A stretch of 64,000 nt of DNA from Myxococcota bacterium (GTDB lineage Bacteria > Myxococcota_A > Polyangia > Palsa-1104 > JAEUJZ01), in NCBI GenBank assembly GCA_025057315.1, contig JANWXW010000002.1:1-64000 (forward strand). Reading direction: 5' to 3'. This document shows, piece by piece, positions 56,652 through 64,000 of this stretch; the first letter of the stretch is position 1; every line of letters begins with the position of its first letter. The position numbers and the translations under genes were made by a program. The notes under the pieces are model-generated. The model searched no databases and was not told where the DNA came from. It saw nothing but the letters and a program-made list of their open reading frames with translations.

Positions 56652-58961
56652 ATGATCTCTGACCGCGAACAGCTCATCGCCCTGGACGAGGAGACCCAGC
56701 GGCGCTACCTCAACTACGCCCTCAGCGTCATCACTGCGCGCGCACTCCCCGACGTGCGCGACGGCCTCAAGCCGGTCCAGCGGCGCATCCTATATGCCAT
56801 GTTCCACGACCAGCGGCTGCGGCCCGATGCCCGCTACCGCAAGTGCGCTGCCGTCGTCGGCGACGTGCTCGGCAAGTACCACCCCCACGGCGACACCTCG
56901 GTGTACGAGGCCCTAGTACGAATGGCGCAGGACTTCAGCCTGCGTTACCCCCTTATCGACGGCCACGGCAACTTCGGCTCCCTCGATGGCGACGCGCCGG
57001 CGGCGTATCGCTACACCGAGTGCCGCCTGCGCCCGATGGCGCTGGAGCTGCTGGAGGAGCTGGGCCAGAGCACCGTGGACTGGCGCCCGACCTTCGATGG
57101 GGTCCGCATGGAGCCGGTGGTGCTGCCAGCGCGGCTGCCGAACCTGCTGCTCAACGGCGCGCAGGGCATCGCGGTCGGCATGGCCACCTCCATCCCGCCG
57201 CACAATGTCAGCGAGATCATCGATGCGTGCATGGCTCTGATCGATGACCCGAACCTGAGCACCCAGGATCTGCTGCGCTATGTGCGCGGACCCGATTTCC
57301 CCACGGGTGGGGAGATCCTGGCGAGCAAGCAGGAGCTGCGCGAGATCTACGAGCAGGGCCATGGCTCGGTGAAGCTCCGCGGTACCTACCGCATCGAGGA
57401 GCCAGCCGACCGGCGGGGCGCGCCTTCAGTGGTCATTACTTCCATTCCGTATGGGCCGACGCGGGCCTCGATCATGGAAAAGATCGGGGAGATCATCAGC
57501 CAGAAGAAGCTGCCCCAGCTGGTGGACTGCCGGGATGAGTCGACCACCGATGTCCGCATGGTGCTAGAGCTGAAGCGCGGCGCGGACCCAGCCCTGGTGT
57601 TGGCTTATCTTTACAAACACACAGCGCTTCAGATCAACGTCCAGATCAACCTCACCTGCCTGGTGCCAACCGACAATCCCGAGGTGGGTGCGCCGCGCCA
57701 GCTGTCGCTAGCCGAGTGCCTGCGGCAGTTTTTGCGCTTTCGCTTCGACGTCATCACGCGGCGGCTGTCGCACGAGCTGAGCGAGCTAAACCGTCGCATC
57801 CACGTCCTCGAGGGCTTCGCGCTGATCTACGATGCCCTGGACGAGGTCCTAAAGCTCATTCGCAAAAGTGAGGGCAAGGCCGACGCCGCCCAGCAGCTCA
57901 TGCGTCGCTTCTCCCTGGACGAGGAGCAGGCCGAGGCGATCCTGGAACTGAAGCTATACCGGCTGGCGCGGCTGGAGATCCTGGCCATCCAGAAGGAGTT
58001 GGAGGAGCGGCAGCGCGAGCGGCGGCGCTTGGAAGGTCTGCTGCGCAGCGAGGACAAGCGCTGGGCCCTGCTGCGGCGCGAACTGGCCGAGCTGCGCGAG
58101 CGCTACGCTGACAAGAGGCGCACCCGCATTGGTGTGCTGGCCGAGGAAGTGGCCTTCGACCCCGAAGCCTTCATCGTCGCTGAGGACACCCACGTGGTGC
58201 TGACGCGAGACGGCTGGATCAAGCGGGTCGGACAGCTCAAGGACGTCGGCAGCACGCGCGTCCGCGAGGGGGATGAGGTGGTCGCCGTGCTGGCCGGGAG
58301 CACCCGCGAGACGGTGGCATTCTTTTCCAACTTCGGCTCGGCCTATGTGTGCCGCATCGTGGATGTGCCGGCCAGCAGTGGCTATGGCGACCCGGTGCAG
58401 AAGCTGTTCAAGCTCTCCGATGGGGAGCGAGTCGTCTCGGCGCTGTGCTTCGACCCTCGGGTGCGGCCCCAGGCTCCACACCTGCTGGCGATGACCCGGC
58501 GCGGACTCGGGCTGCGCTTTGCCTGGCAGCCCCACGCCGAGCCCTCCACCCGCAGCGGACGTCGCTTCGCCCGGCCGGCCGAGGGGGATGAAGTGCTCGG
58601 TGTGCGCCCGGCACCTGATGACGCCATTGTGGCGGTGGTCTCCCGCAAGGGCCACGCCCTATGCTGCCTGGCCAGCGACATCCACGTGCTGTCCGGGCCA
58701 GGGCGAGGGGTGCAGGTCATCAAGTTGGCCGAGGACGACCAGGTGATCGCTTTCTCCGTGGGTGAGCCGCTCACGGTCGAGAGCGACAAAGGCAAGGTCT
58801 TCACCGTCGGCCTGGCCAGCGAGGTGGTGGGGCGAGGCGGTCGCGGGCGCGAGCTGATAAAGCGCGGACAGATCGTGCGCGTGCAGACGCCGCCGCCCAC
58901 GGTGCCCCAGCTCGCGCCGCTGCGCGAGGACGATCCGGAGGCCGCTGGGCGCAAGCGGTAG
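56652..58961 (+). CDS. parC: DNA topoisomerase IV subunit A (GyrA/ParC family)
   Basis: 769 aa. Type IIA DNA-cleaving subunit; with ParE it decatenates chromosomes. The winged-helix region has [18 protein letters not shown] (about residues 76-93; Thr82 at the quinolone-site Ser position), and the catalytic Tyr121 is in [10 protein letters not shown]. The tower and coiled coil follow, then a beta-pinwheel C-terminal domain. The GyrA-box (QRRGGKG) is missing where expected after TRDGWIKRV, so ParC is preferred over GyrA. The C-terminus reads [13 protein letters not shown], a degenerate pattern. The ATG at 56652 fits the family start (YLNYALSVI 30 nt on). No parE gene is adjacent. Confidence 0.9.
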   Translation: MISDREQLIALDEETQRRYLNYALSVITARALPDVRDGLKPVQRRILYAMFHDQRLRPDARYRKCAAVVGDVLGKYHPHGDTSVYEALVRMAQDFSLRYPLIDGHGNFGSLDGDAPAAYRYTECRLRPMALELLEELGQSTVDWRPTFDGVRMEPVVLPARLPNLLLNGAQGIAVGMATSIPPHNVSEIIDACMALIDDPNLSTQDLLRYVRGPDFPTGGEILASKQELREIYEQGHGSVKLRGTYRIEEPADRRGAPSVVITSIPYGPTRASIMEKIGEIISQKKLPQLVDCRDESTTDVRMVLELKRGADPALVLAYLYKHTALQINVQINLTCLVPTDNPEVGAPRQLSLAECLRQFLRFRFDVITRRLSHELSELNRRIHVLEGFALIYDALDEVLKLIRKSEGKADAAQQLMRRFSLDEEQAEAILELKLYRLARLEILAIQKELEERQRERRRLEGLLRSEDKRWALLRRELAELRERYADKRRTRIGVLAEEVAFDPEAFIVAEDTHVVLTRDGWIKRVGQLKDVGSTRVREGDEVVAVLAGSTRETVAFFSNFGSAYVCRIVDVPASSGYGDPVQKLFKLSDGERVVSALCFDPRVRPQAPHLLAMTRRGLGLRFAWQPHAEPSTRSGRRFARPAEGDEVLGVRPAPDDAIVAVVSRKGHALCCLASDIHVLSGPGRGVQVIKLAEDDQVIAFSVGEPLTVESDKGKVFTVGLASEVVGRGGRGRELIKRGQIVRVQTPPPTVPQLAPLREDDPEAAGRKR

Positions 58962-58987
58962 CAGGTCTGCAGGCGTACCGTTTGCGG

Positions 58988-59016
58988 TTGTCAGCCCCCG
59001 CGGGGCACCCTAACGT
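58988..59016 (+). promoter_or_regulatory. Promoter of the transketolase gene
   Basis: TTGTCA (58988-58993), a 17-nt spacer and TAACGT (59011-59016). This is the best -35/-10 pair with standard spacing in the window. GGAAGGAGG follows at 59017-59025 as ribosome site, so the leader is about 10 nt. Confidence 0.5.
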
Positions 59017-59032
59017 GGAAGGAGGACCAACC

Positions 59033-60892
59033 ATGCACACGATGCCTGACCTCCGCGCCCTAGAGATCCTGGCGCGACGCATCCGCCGCTACTCGATCAT
59101 ATCGACCACCCGCGCCGGCTCCGGGCACCCGAGCTCGTGCTTGTCTGCGGCGGATCTGATGGCCGCGCTGTTCTTCACCCAGCTCCGCTATGACTTCGAC
59201 GATCCCAAACGTCTGGACAACGACCGCTTCGTGCTCTCTAAGGGCCATGCCGCGCCGGTGCTGTACGCCACCTGGGCCGCCGCCGGGGTGGTCCGGCCCG
59301 AGCAGATCGAGACCCTGCGGGAGCTGCGCAGCGACTTCGAAGGACACCCCACCCCTCGGCTGCCTTGGATCGACGTGGCCACCGGCTCGCTGGGGCAAGG
59401 TCTGAGCAATGCCACCGGCATGGCGATTTTTCTCAAGGAGGTGGTCGGCAGCCAGGCCCGCGTCTGGGTCCTGCTGGGCGACGGCGAGATGTGCGAAGGT
59501 GCCAACTGGGAGGTAATCCCCTTGGCGGCGCAGCGGGGGCTCGACAACCTGGTGGCCATCGTCGATGTCAACCGCCTGGAGCAGAGCACCGCCACCCGGT
59601 ACGGCTGGGACCTGTCGGCCTACGCCCGCCCCCTGGCGGCATTTGGCTGGGAAACCATCGAGATCGATGGCCACGACATGAGGGCCTGCGTGGAGGCGAT
59701 GGCCCACGCCGTGCAAGTGAAGGGACGGCCAGTGGCCATCCTGGCCCGCACAAAGAAGGGTGCCGGCGTCTCGCTGCTGGAGGATCAAGACGGCTGGCAT
59801 GGCAAGGCCCTGGACCGTGAGCAGGCAGAGCGGGCCCTGGCCGAGTTGGGCCACGATGACCCCAGCGTCCGGGGTGTCATCCGCGCACCTGCCGGGCCTG
59901 CACTTCGCCCTCCCCATCTGGTGCAGGGCATCCAGGCTCTGGCTGACCCAGACTACCCGCGGGACCGGCCCATCGCCACCCGCCGGGCCTTTGGCGAGGC
60001 GCTCAAGCGTCTGGGCGATGCCCACCCGGGCGTGATGGTGTTCGACGGCGATGTGAAGAACTCAACTTTTACCGAGCTGTTCGAGAGGGCCCATCCGGAC
60101 CGCTTCGTGCAGGCCTACATTGCCGAACAGGCCATGGTCGGCATGGCCGCCGGCGCCGGAGCCCTTGGGGCCGTGCCGTGGGCCGCGACCTTTGCCGCGT
60201 TCTTGACCCGGGCTTATGACCACATTCGCATGGCGGCGCTGAGCCAGAGCAACCTCAAGCTGTGCGGCTCCCATGCCGGCACCAGCATCGGTGAGGACGG
60301 CTCCAGCCAGATGGGCCTGGAGGACCTGGCGATGTTTCGTGCGGTGTATGGCTCGACGGTGGTCTATCCGGCTGACCCGTTCGCGACCGAGCAGCTTGTG
60401 CGCGAACTGTCGGCCATCCATGGCCTCTGTTACCTGCGCACCACGCGAGCCGCCACGCCGGTGGTGTACGGGCCCGAGGACCGCTTCCCGGTCGGCGGAT
60501 CGAAGGTCCTGCGTCAGAGCGACCACGACCAGCTGGCGATCGTCGCCGCGGGCATCACCCTGCACGAGGCGCTGGCTGCCCACGCGCTGCTGGCGCAGCA
60601 GGGCATTGCGGTGCGCGTCATCGACGCCTACAGCATCAAGCCAATCGATGCAGCGGGTCTGGCCCGCGCGGCCGCAGCCTGCGGTGGGCGCCTCATCACC
60701 GTCGAGGACCACTGGATCGAGGGCGGGCTGGGCGATGCGGTGCTGGCAGCGCTGGCCGAGGTAGAGGGTGTGCGCGTACGCCGTCTGGCAGTGACGGAGC
60801 TGCCCCATTCCGGCCGTCCTGAGGAACTGCTGGACCTGTACGGATTGAGCGCAGCGAAGATTGCAGCCGCTGTGCGGGGCTTTCTGCAATGA
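59033..60892 (+). CDS. tkt: Transketolase
   Basis: 619 aa thiamine-diphosphate enzyme moving two-carbon units between sugar phosphates (pentose phosphate pathway). The N-terminal ThDP domain has SGHPSSCLSAADLMAALFF (about residues 29-47), the GHP/KGHAAP segments and the metal-binding GDGEMCEGANWE (about 152-163) with NRLEQS. The pyrimidine domain has the catalytic Glu in AEQAMVGMAAGAGALG (about 364-379). A transketolase C-terminal domain follows. The ATG has GGAAGGAGG upstream. It is shorter than E. coli TktA (663 aa) and resembles the archaeal/Gram-positive and eukaryotic-like type. It overlaps the kinase-like gene by 4 nt (ATGA). Confidence 0.95.
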   Translation: MHTMPDLRALEILARRIRRYSIISTTRAGSGHPSSCLSAADLMAALFFTQLRYDFDDPKRLDNDRFVLSKGHAAPVLYATWAAAGVVRPEQIETLRELRSDFEGHPTPRLPWIDVATGSLGQGLSNATGMAIFLKEVVGSQARVWVLLGDGEMCEGANWEVIPLAAQRGLDNLVAIVDVNRLEQSTATRYGWDLSAYARPLAAFGWETIEIDGHDMRACVEAMAHAVQVKGRPVAILARTKKGAGVSLLEDQDGWHGKALDREQAERALAELGHDDPSVRGVIRAPAGPALRPPHLVQGIQALADPDYPRDRPIATRRAFGEALKRLGDAHPGVMVFDGDVKNSTFTELFERAHPDRFVQAYIAEQAMVGMAAGAGALGAVPWAATFAAFLTRAYDHIRMAALSQSNLKLCGSHAGTSIGEDGSSQMGLEDLAMFRAVYGSTVVYPADPFATEQLVRELSAIHGLCYLRTTRAATPVVYGPEDRFPVGGSKVLRQSDHDQLAIVAAGITLHEALAAHALLAQQGIAVRVIDAYSIKPIDAAGLARAAAACGGRLITVEDHWIEGGLGDAVLAALAEVEGVRVRRLAVTELPHSGRPEELLDLYGLSAAKIAAAVRGFLQ

Positions 60893-61965
60893 GCGAACAT
60901 CTGCCCCGTTCTGCGCTGGTCCCCTACGTCGGTGCCGCTGCTGCCTCGCAGGTTGCCATCGAGCCTCTGGGCGAGGGGCTCATCAACGATACCTACTTGG
61001 TGCGCCGCCAGGGGGCGACCCTGCCCCCCGCTGCCGATGCAACGCTTGCCGCCGTAGACAGGTGGGTGCTGCAGCGGGTAAACCCCATCTTTGCCCCTTC
61101 CGTCCACGAGGACATCGAGGCCGTCACGCGGCACCTGCTGCGACGGGGCCTGGCCACGCCGCTGCTGTACCGAACGCTGGATGGAGCGCTGGCAGCCCAG
61201 GTGGACGGCAGCGTGTGGCGGATGATGACCTTCGTCCCTGGGGAGAGCCCCCGTGTCCTGTCGCCTGCACGGGCCTTCGAGGCCGGGCGCCTGGTGGGCC
61301 GGTTCCACGTCGCGCTGTCCGACTTGACTCACACCTTCCGCTTTAGCCGCCCCCAGGCGCATGACCTGCGCGCGCATCTGCTCTCGCTAGAGCAGGCCCT
61401 GGGCCAAGCTGCCACCGCGCCTGCGGGGTTCCATCCGCTGGCTGAGGAGGTCCTCGAACAGGCTCGGGCCCTGCCGGCGCAGGTGCCGGGCCCGCTGCGC
61501 ATCTGCCACGGTGACCTCAAGTGCAACAACATCCGCTTCGATCCTGGGGGCCGTGCCCTCTGCCTGCTCGATCTCGATACGCTCGGGCAGCTGCCGCTGT
61601 GCATCGAGATGGGCGATGCGCTGCGCTCCTGGTGCAATGCCGCCGACGAGGACCATGAGGAGGCCCTCTTCGACCTGGAGATCTTCGAGCGCGCCCTGGC
61701 TGGCTATGCCGACAGCGCCTCTGGCCTGCTCCTTCCCGAGGAGCGCGAGGGCCTGGTCGCGGGCCTGTTCCGCATCGCGCTGGAGCTGGCGGCGCGCTTT
61801 TTGACCGACGTGGTCCAGGACCGCTATTTTCGCTATGATCCGCAGAGGTTTCCAAGCCGTGCTGCCCACAACCTGGTGCGTGCGCGCGGCCAGCTCAGCC
61901 TGGCCCGGGCCGTGGCTGCTCATCGCGCTGAGGCCGAGGCCATCGTCGCGCGCTGCCTGAGATAG
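60889..61965 (+). CDS. Phosphotransferase-family (APH/choline kinase-like) protein
   Basis: 358 aa. N-terminal GEGLINDTYLV glycine-rich strand (about residues 28-38) serves the ATP site, and the catalytic loop is HGDLKCNNIRFD (about 206-217). The metal-site aspartate is in LLDLDTLG (about 225-232). The pattern of N-terminal E-P-L-G-E-G-L-I-N-D-T-Y and HGDLK-x-NN is also seen in N-acetylhexosamine 1-kinase and ecdysteroid-kinase-like proteins, so a sugar or small-molecule kinase is likely. The substrate is unknown. Its ATG overlaps the transketolase stop by 4 nt, so a sugar is a reasonable guess. Confidence 0.85.
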   Translation: MSEHLPRSALVPYVGAAAASQVAIEPLGEGLINDTYLVRRQGATLPPAADATLAAVDRWVLQRVNPIFAPSVHEDIEAVTRHLLRRGLATPLLYRTLDGALAAQVDGSVWRMMTFVPGESPRVLSPARAFEAGRLVGRFHVALSDLTHTFRFSRPQAHDLRAHLLSLEQALGQAATAPAGFHPLAEEVLEQARALPAQVPGPLRICHGDLKCNNIRFDPGGRALCLLDLDTLGQLPLCIEMGDALRSWCNAADEDHEEALFDLEIFERALAGYADSASGLLLPEEREGLVAGLFRIALELAARFLTDVVQDRYFRYDPQRFPSRAAHNLVRARGQLSLARAVAAHRAEAEAIVARCLR

Positions 61966-62002
61966 GTCCACCCCACAGCGGCCAGCACGAGCCGGCCGGA
62001 TG

Positions 62003-62011
62003 TGCTAGCCT
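62003..62011 (+). promoter_or_regulatory. Extended -10 element of the aldo/keto reductase gene
   Basis: TGcTAGCCT ending 8 nt before the ATG at 62020; predicts a leader of 0-2 nt and no Shine-Dalgarno is present. Confidence 0.45.
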
Positions 62012-62019
62012 GCAGCGCC

Positions 62020-62988
62020 ATGACTGCAAGGACCATCCGTTTGGGACGCACAGGCGTTCAGGTGCCCGTCATTGGGCTGGGCACCTGGAGCTTCGGGGGC
62101 CTCAACGTCAACCGCGGCGTGTCGGTCGGCTGGGCCGGACATGACGACGGACAGGCTCAGGCAGCCCTGGCCACGGCCTACGAGCTGGGCCTGACCCACT
62201 GGGATACCGCCGACGTATATGGCAACGGCCGGTCCGAGCGCCTCATCGGGACGATGTGGTCCAGCGTGCCGCGCTCGCGCATCTTCCTGGCCACCAAGTT
62301 TGGCTACCATCGCGGCCCGGCGGAGCACCCTTATGAGCCGTCGTTTATGCGCGCCCGCCTGGAGGAGTCGCTTCGCAACCTGCGTACCGACGTCATCGAT
62401 CTTTATTACCTGCACCACTGCGACTTCGGTCCCCAGGACCGGCAACTGGAGGGGGCGGTGGCCACCGCGCGCCGGTTCCAGAAGGAGGGCAAGGTGCGCT
62501 GGATCGGCCTGTCGGACTGGGATGCGCGCCGCATCCGCCGCTATGCCGATGTGGTCGATCCGGACGTGGTGCAGACCTACCGCAACGTCGTGGACGACGA
62601 CTACGAGGCGAGCGGGCTGAGGCGCTGGGTCGAGGACAACGATCGAGGTGTGGTGTTCTTTTCGCCGCTGCGGCACGGCCTGCTCCTGGGCAAGTATGCG
62701 GCGCCCGTGGAGTTCCCCGAGGGCGACTTCCGCCGCAACGTCACTGGGTTCCGCGACCCGGAGACGATTCGGCGCATGCAGCAGGCGCGGCAGGCCCTCA
62801 TCGAACGCTTCCCCAACCATCGCGAGCCGGTGCTGCACGGGCTGTGCGGGGCCCTGCTCTCGGGGCAAAAGAACGCATGTGTGCTGGTCGGGCTGCGCAA
62901 TCCGGACCAGGTACGCGCCGCTGCCACCATCGGTGAGCCGCTGTCAGCCGAGGAGGCGGCTTGGGTGCGTGCCCGCTATGTGGCATAG
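62020..62988 (+). CDS. Aldo/keto reductase
   Basis: 322 aa NADPH-dependent carbonyl reductase with a (beta/alpha)8 barrel. The family tetrad is visible: Asp62 (in HWDTADVYGNG), Tyr67, Lys93 (LATKFG) and His132 (YYLHHCD). GLGTWSFGG near the start and LRNLRTDVIDLYYLH (120-132) match the family signature. The C-terminal NADP-binding part contains VLVGLRNPDQV. The substrate is not deducible. The ATG at 62020 is preferred over 62002 because an extended -10 ends 8 nt ahead of it. MutL follows after 19 nt. Confidence 0.92.
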   Translation: MTARTIRLGRTGVQVPVIGLGTWSFGGLNVNRGVSVGWAGHDDGQAQAALATAYELGLTHWDTADVYGNGRSERLIGTMWSSVPRSRIFLATKFGYHRGPAEHPYEPSFMRARLEESLRNLRTDVIDLYYLHHCDFGPQDRQLEGAVATARRFQKEGKVRWIGLSDWDARRIRRYADVVDPDVVQTYRNVVDDDYEASGLRRWVEDNDRGVVFFSPLRHGLLLGKYAAPVEFPEGDFRRNVTGFRDPETIRRMQQARQALIERFPNHREPVLHGLCGALLSGQKNACVLVGLRNPDQVRAAATIGEPLSAEEAAWVRARYVA

Positions 62989-63007
62989 GACCCGACCGCG
63001 CCTCGCC

Positions 63008-64000
63008 ATGCCGAGCCAGTCTCGTCCACGCATCGCGGTATTGCCTCCCGAGCTGGCCAATCAGATTGCCGCCGGCGAGGTGGTGGAGCGCCCCGCCTCG
63101 GTGGTCAAGGAGCTGTGCGAGAACTCGATCGATGCGGGTGCCCGCCGCATCGAGGTCGAAATCGACCGTGGCGGGCTGGGGCTTATCCGCGTCACCGACG
63201 ACGGCTGTGGCATGACGGAAGAGGAGGCACAGCTGTCGCTGTTGCGCCATGCCACCTCCAAGCTGCACCGCATAGAAGATCTGCTATCGCTGCACAGCCT
63301 TGGCTTCCGCGGTGAGGCCCTGCCCTCCATTGCGGCCGTGTCGCGCTTCCGCCTGGTTACGCGCACCGCACTGGACGAGGGGGCGGTCTGTCTCGAGGTC
63401 GAGGGAGGGCGCCCGTGCGGGCCGCCGCGTCCTGCGAGCGCACCGGTGGGCACGCAGGTCGAGGTGCGCGACTTGTTTTACAACGTCCCGGCCCGGCTCA
63501 AGTTCATGAAGGGCCAGGCCACCGAGATCGCTCACGCAGCCGAGGCCGTGCTGCGCCTGGCGCTGGCCTATCCCGAGGTGCACCTGCGCCTGCGCAGCGG
63601 CACCCGCGAGGTGCTGGACCTGCCGCCCCATCCCGACCGCATGGAGCGGGCGCAGGCAGCGCTGCGCACGCGGCTGCGCGAGCACACGACCCTGTATGCG
63701 GCTGCCGGTGAGCAGGACGGCATTCGGGTCGAGGCACAGCTCGGTGCACCGTCGGAGGCCACGGCCACACCGCGCAACGTCTTTCTGCTGGTGAACGGAC
63801 GCTTTGTGCGCGACCGCTCGCTGCTGCACGCGGTGGTCACAGGCTATGGCGAGCAGCTGCCCGAGGGCCGCTATCCTCTGTGCGTGCTGCACGTGACGCT
63901 GCCCCCCGGCGAGGTGGATGTGAACGTGCACCCGCAAAAGCTGGAGGTGCGCTTCCAACGACCCCACGAGGTCTACGCTGCCGTGCGCCACACCATCGGG
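63008..64000 (+). CDS. mutL: DNA mismatch repair protein MutL, 3' end beyond the window
   Basis: 331 codons visible, the gene runs off the window. MutL couples MutS mismatch recognition to strand excision. The GHKL ATPase motifs are complete: the catalytic Glu35 and Mg-binding Asn39 in KELCENSIDAGA, DDGCGM (about residues 63-68), HATSK and GFRGEALPSIAAV. A transducer domain follows with LFYNVPARLKFMKG, then VNVHPQKLEVRF. The C-terminal endonuclease/dimerisation domain lies beyond the window, so endonuclease activity cannot be judged. ATG chosen 19 nt after the aldo/keto reductase stop, close to the family N-terminus (IAAGEVVERPASVVKEL). Confidence 0.97.
   Translation, partial: MPSQSRPRIAVLPPELANQIAAGEVVERPASVVKELCENSIDAGARRIEVEIDRGGLGLIRVTDDGCGMTEEEAQLSLLRHATSKLHRIEDLLSLHSLGFRGEALPSIAAVSRFRLVTRTALDEGAVCLEVEGGRPCGPPRPASAPVGTQVEVRDLFYNVPARLKFMKGQATEIAHAAEAVLRLALAYPEVHLRLRSGTREVLDLPPHPDRMERAQAALRTRLREHTTLYAAAGEQDGIRVEAQLGAPSEATATPRNVFLLVNGRFVRDRSLLHAVVTGYGEQLPEGRYPLCVLHVTLPPGEVDVNVHPQKLEVRFQRPHEVYAAVRHTIG

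Noticed and set aside
56652..58961. Gyrase subunit A as name for the 769-aa topoisomerase
   Set aside because: No GyrA-box is seen at the start of the C-terminal domain and the length fits ParC, though GyrA cannot be fully excluded without a tree.

Overview
The window is very GC-rich, uses GTG and ATG starts, is tightly packed and shows no mobile element, CRISPR array, rRNA or tRNA that I could recognise. The gene content points to the Myxococcota / former Deltaproteobacteria: giant TPR proteins, an FHA-sigma54 activator, vWA and Cys-rich lipoproteins, a planctomycete/myxobacterial-type DUF1588-DUF1501 export pair, and a delta-type cytochrome c maturation operon with a CcmF-CcmH fusion. This placement is inference from gene content, not a search result.

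Layout. 0.2-6.6 kb: a double-length UvrA (minus), divergent from FdhD. 6.8-8.3 kb: a STAS-like/ATPase-like regulator pair and a small heat-shock protein. 8.4-11.8 kb: a lipoprotein with one CxxCH haem motif and its Tat-exported DUF1501 partner. 12.2-14.5 kb: a five-S1-domain RNA-binding protein convergent with GreA. 14.5-17.1 kb (minus): a GH5-like hydrolase, an SDR without the usual Tyr/Lys pair, and a protein of unknown function. 17.4 kb: a small SAP-like protein under an AT-rich promoter. 17.7-29.4 kb (minus): two giant TPR proteins that share a C-terminal domain. 29.4-34.4 kb (minus): TauE/SafE permease, single-chain LeuCD/aconitase-type hydratase, a lipoprotein and a TPR membrane protein. 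34.4-35.4 kb: an HSL-type esterase, then a non-coding stretch with a 21-bp repeat. 36-40.8 kb: FHA-sigma54 activator, vWA lipoprotein, a candidate overlapping zinc-ribbon membrane protein, a secreted propeller-like protein. 40.8-43.5 kb: ThiO-like oxidase, MoaB/MogA, MoaA. 43.6-51.5 kb: cytochrome c maturation (System I) operon E-FH-x-x-A-B-C-D. 51.5-56.5 kb: a membrane TPR protein, a PEGA protein and a small unknown. 56.7-64 kb: ParC, transketolase, a phosphotransferase-family kinase, an aldo/keto reductase and the first part of MutL.

How the parts fit. The ccm genes would mature c-type cytochromes, of which the CxxCH lipoprotein at 8.4 kb is a possible client. FdhD, MoaB and MoaA serve molybdenum cofactor enzymes such as formate dehydrogenase, none of which lies in the window. 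UvrA and MutL are DNA repair; ParC is chromosome decatenation; GreA and the S1 protein act in transcription and translation. A striking recurrent feature is a -10-like element, often of the form TGnTAnnnT, placed only about 5-20 nt ahead of the start codon of many first-in-operon genes. This suggests leaderless or very-short-leader mRNAs. No complete, clearly new biological system is visible. The best candidates for novelty are the paralogous giant TPR pair, the unusual extra members of the ccm operon, and the lipoprotein/TPR and FHA/vWA neighbourhoods.
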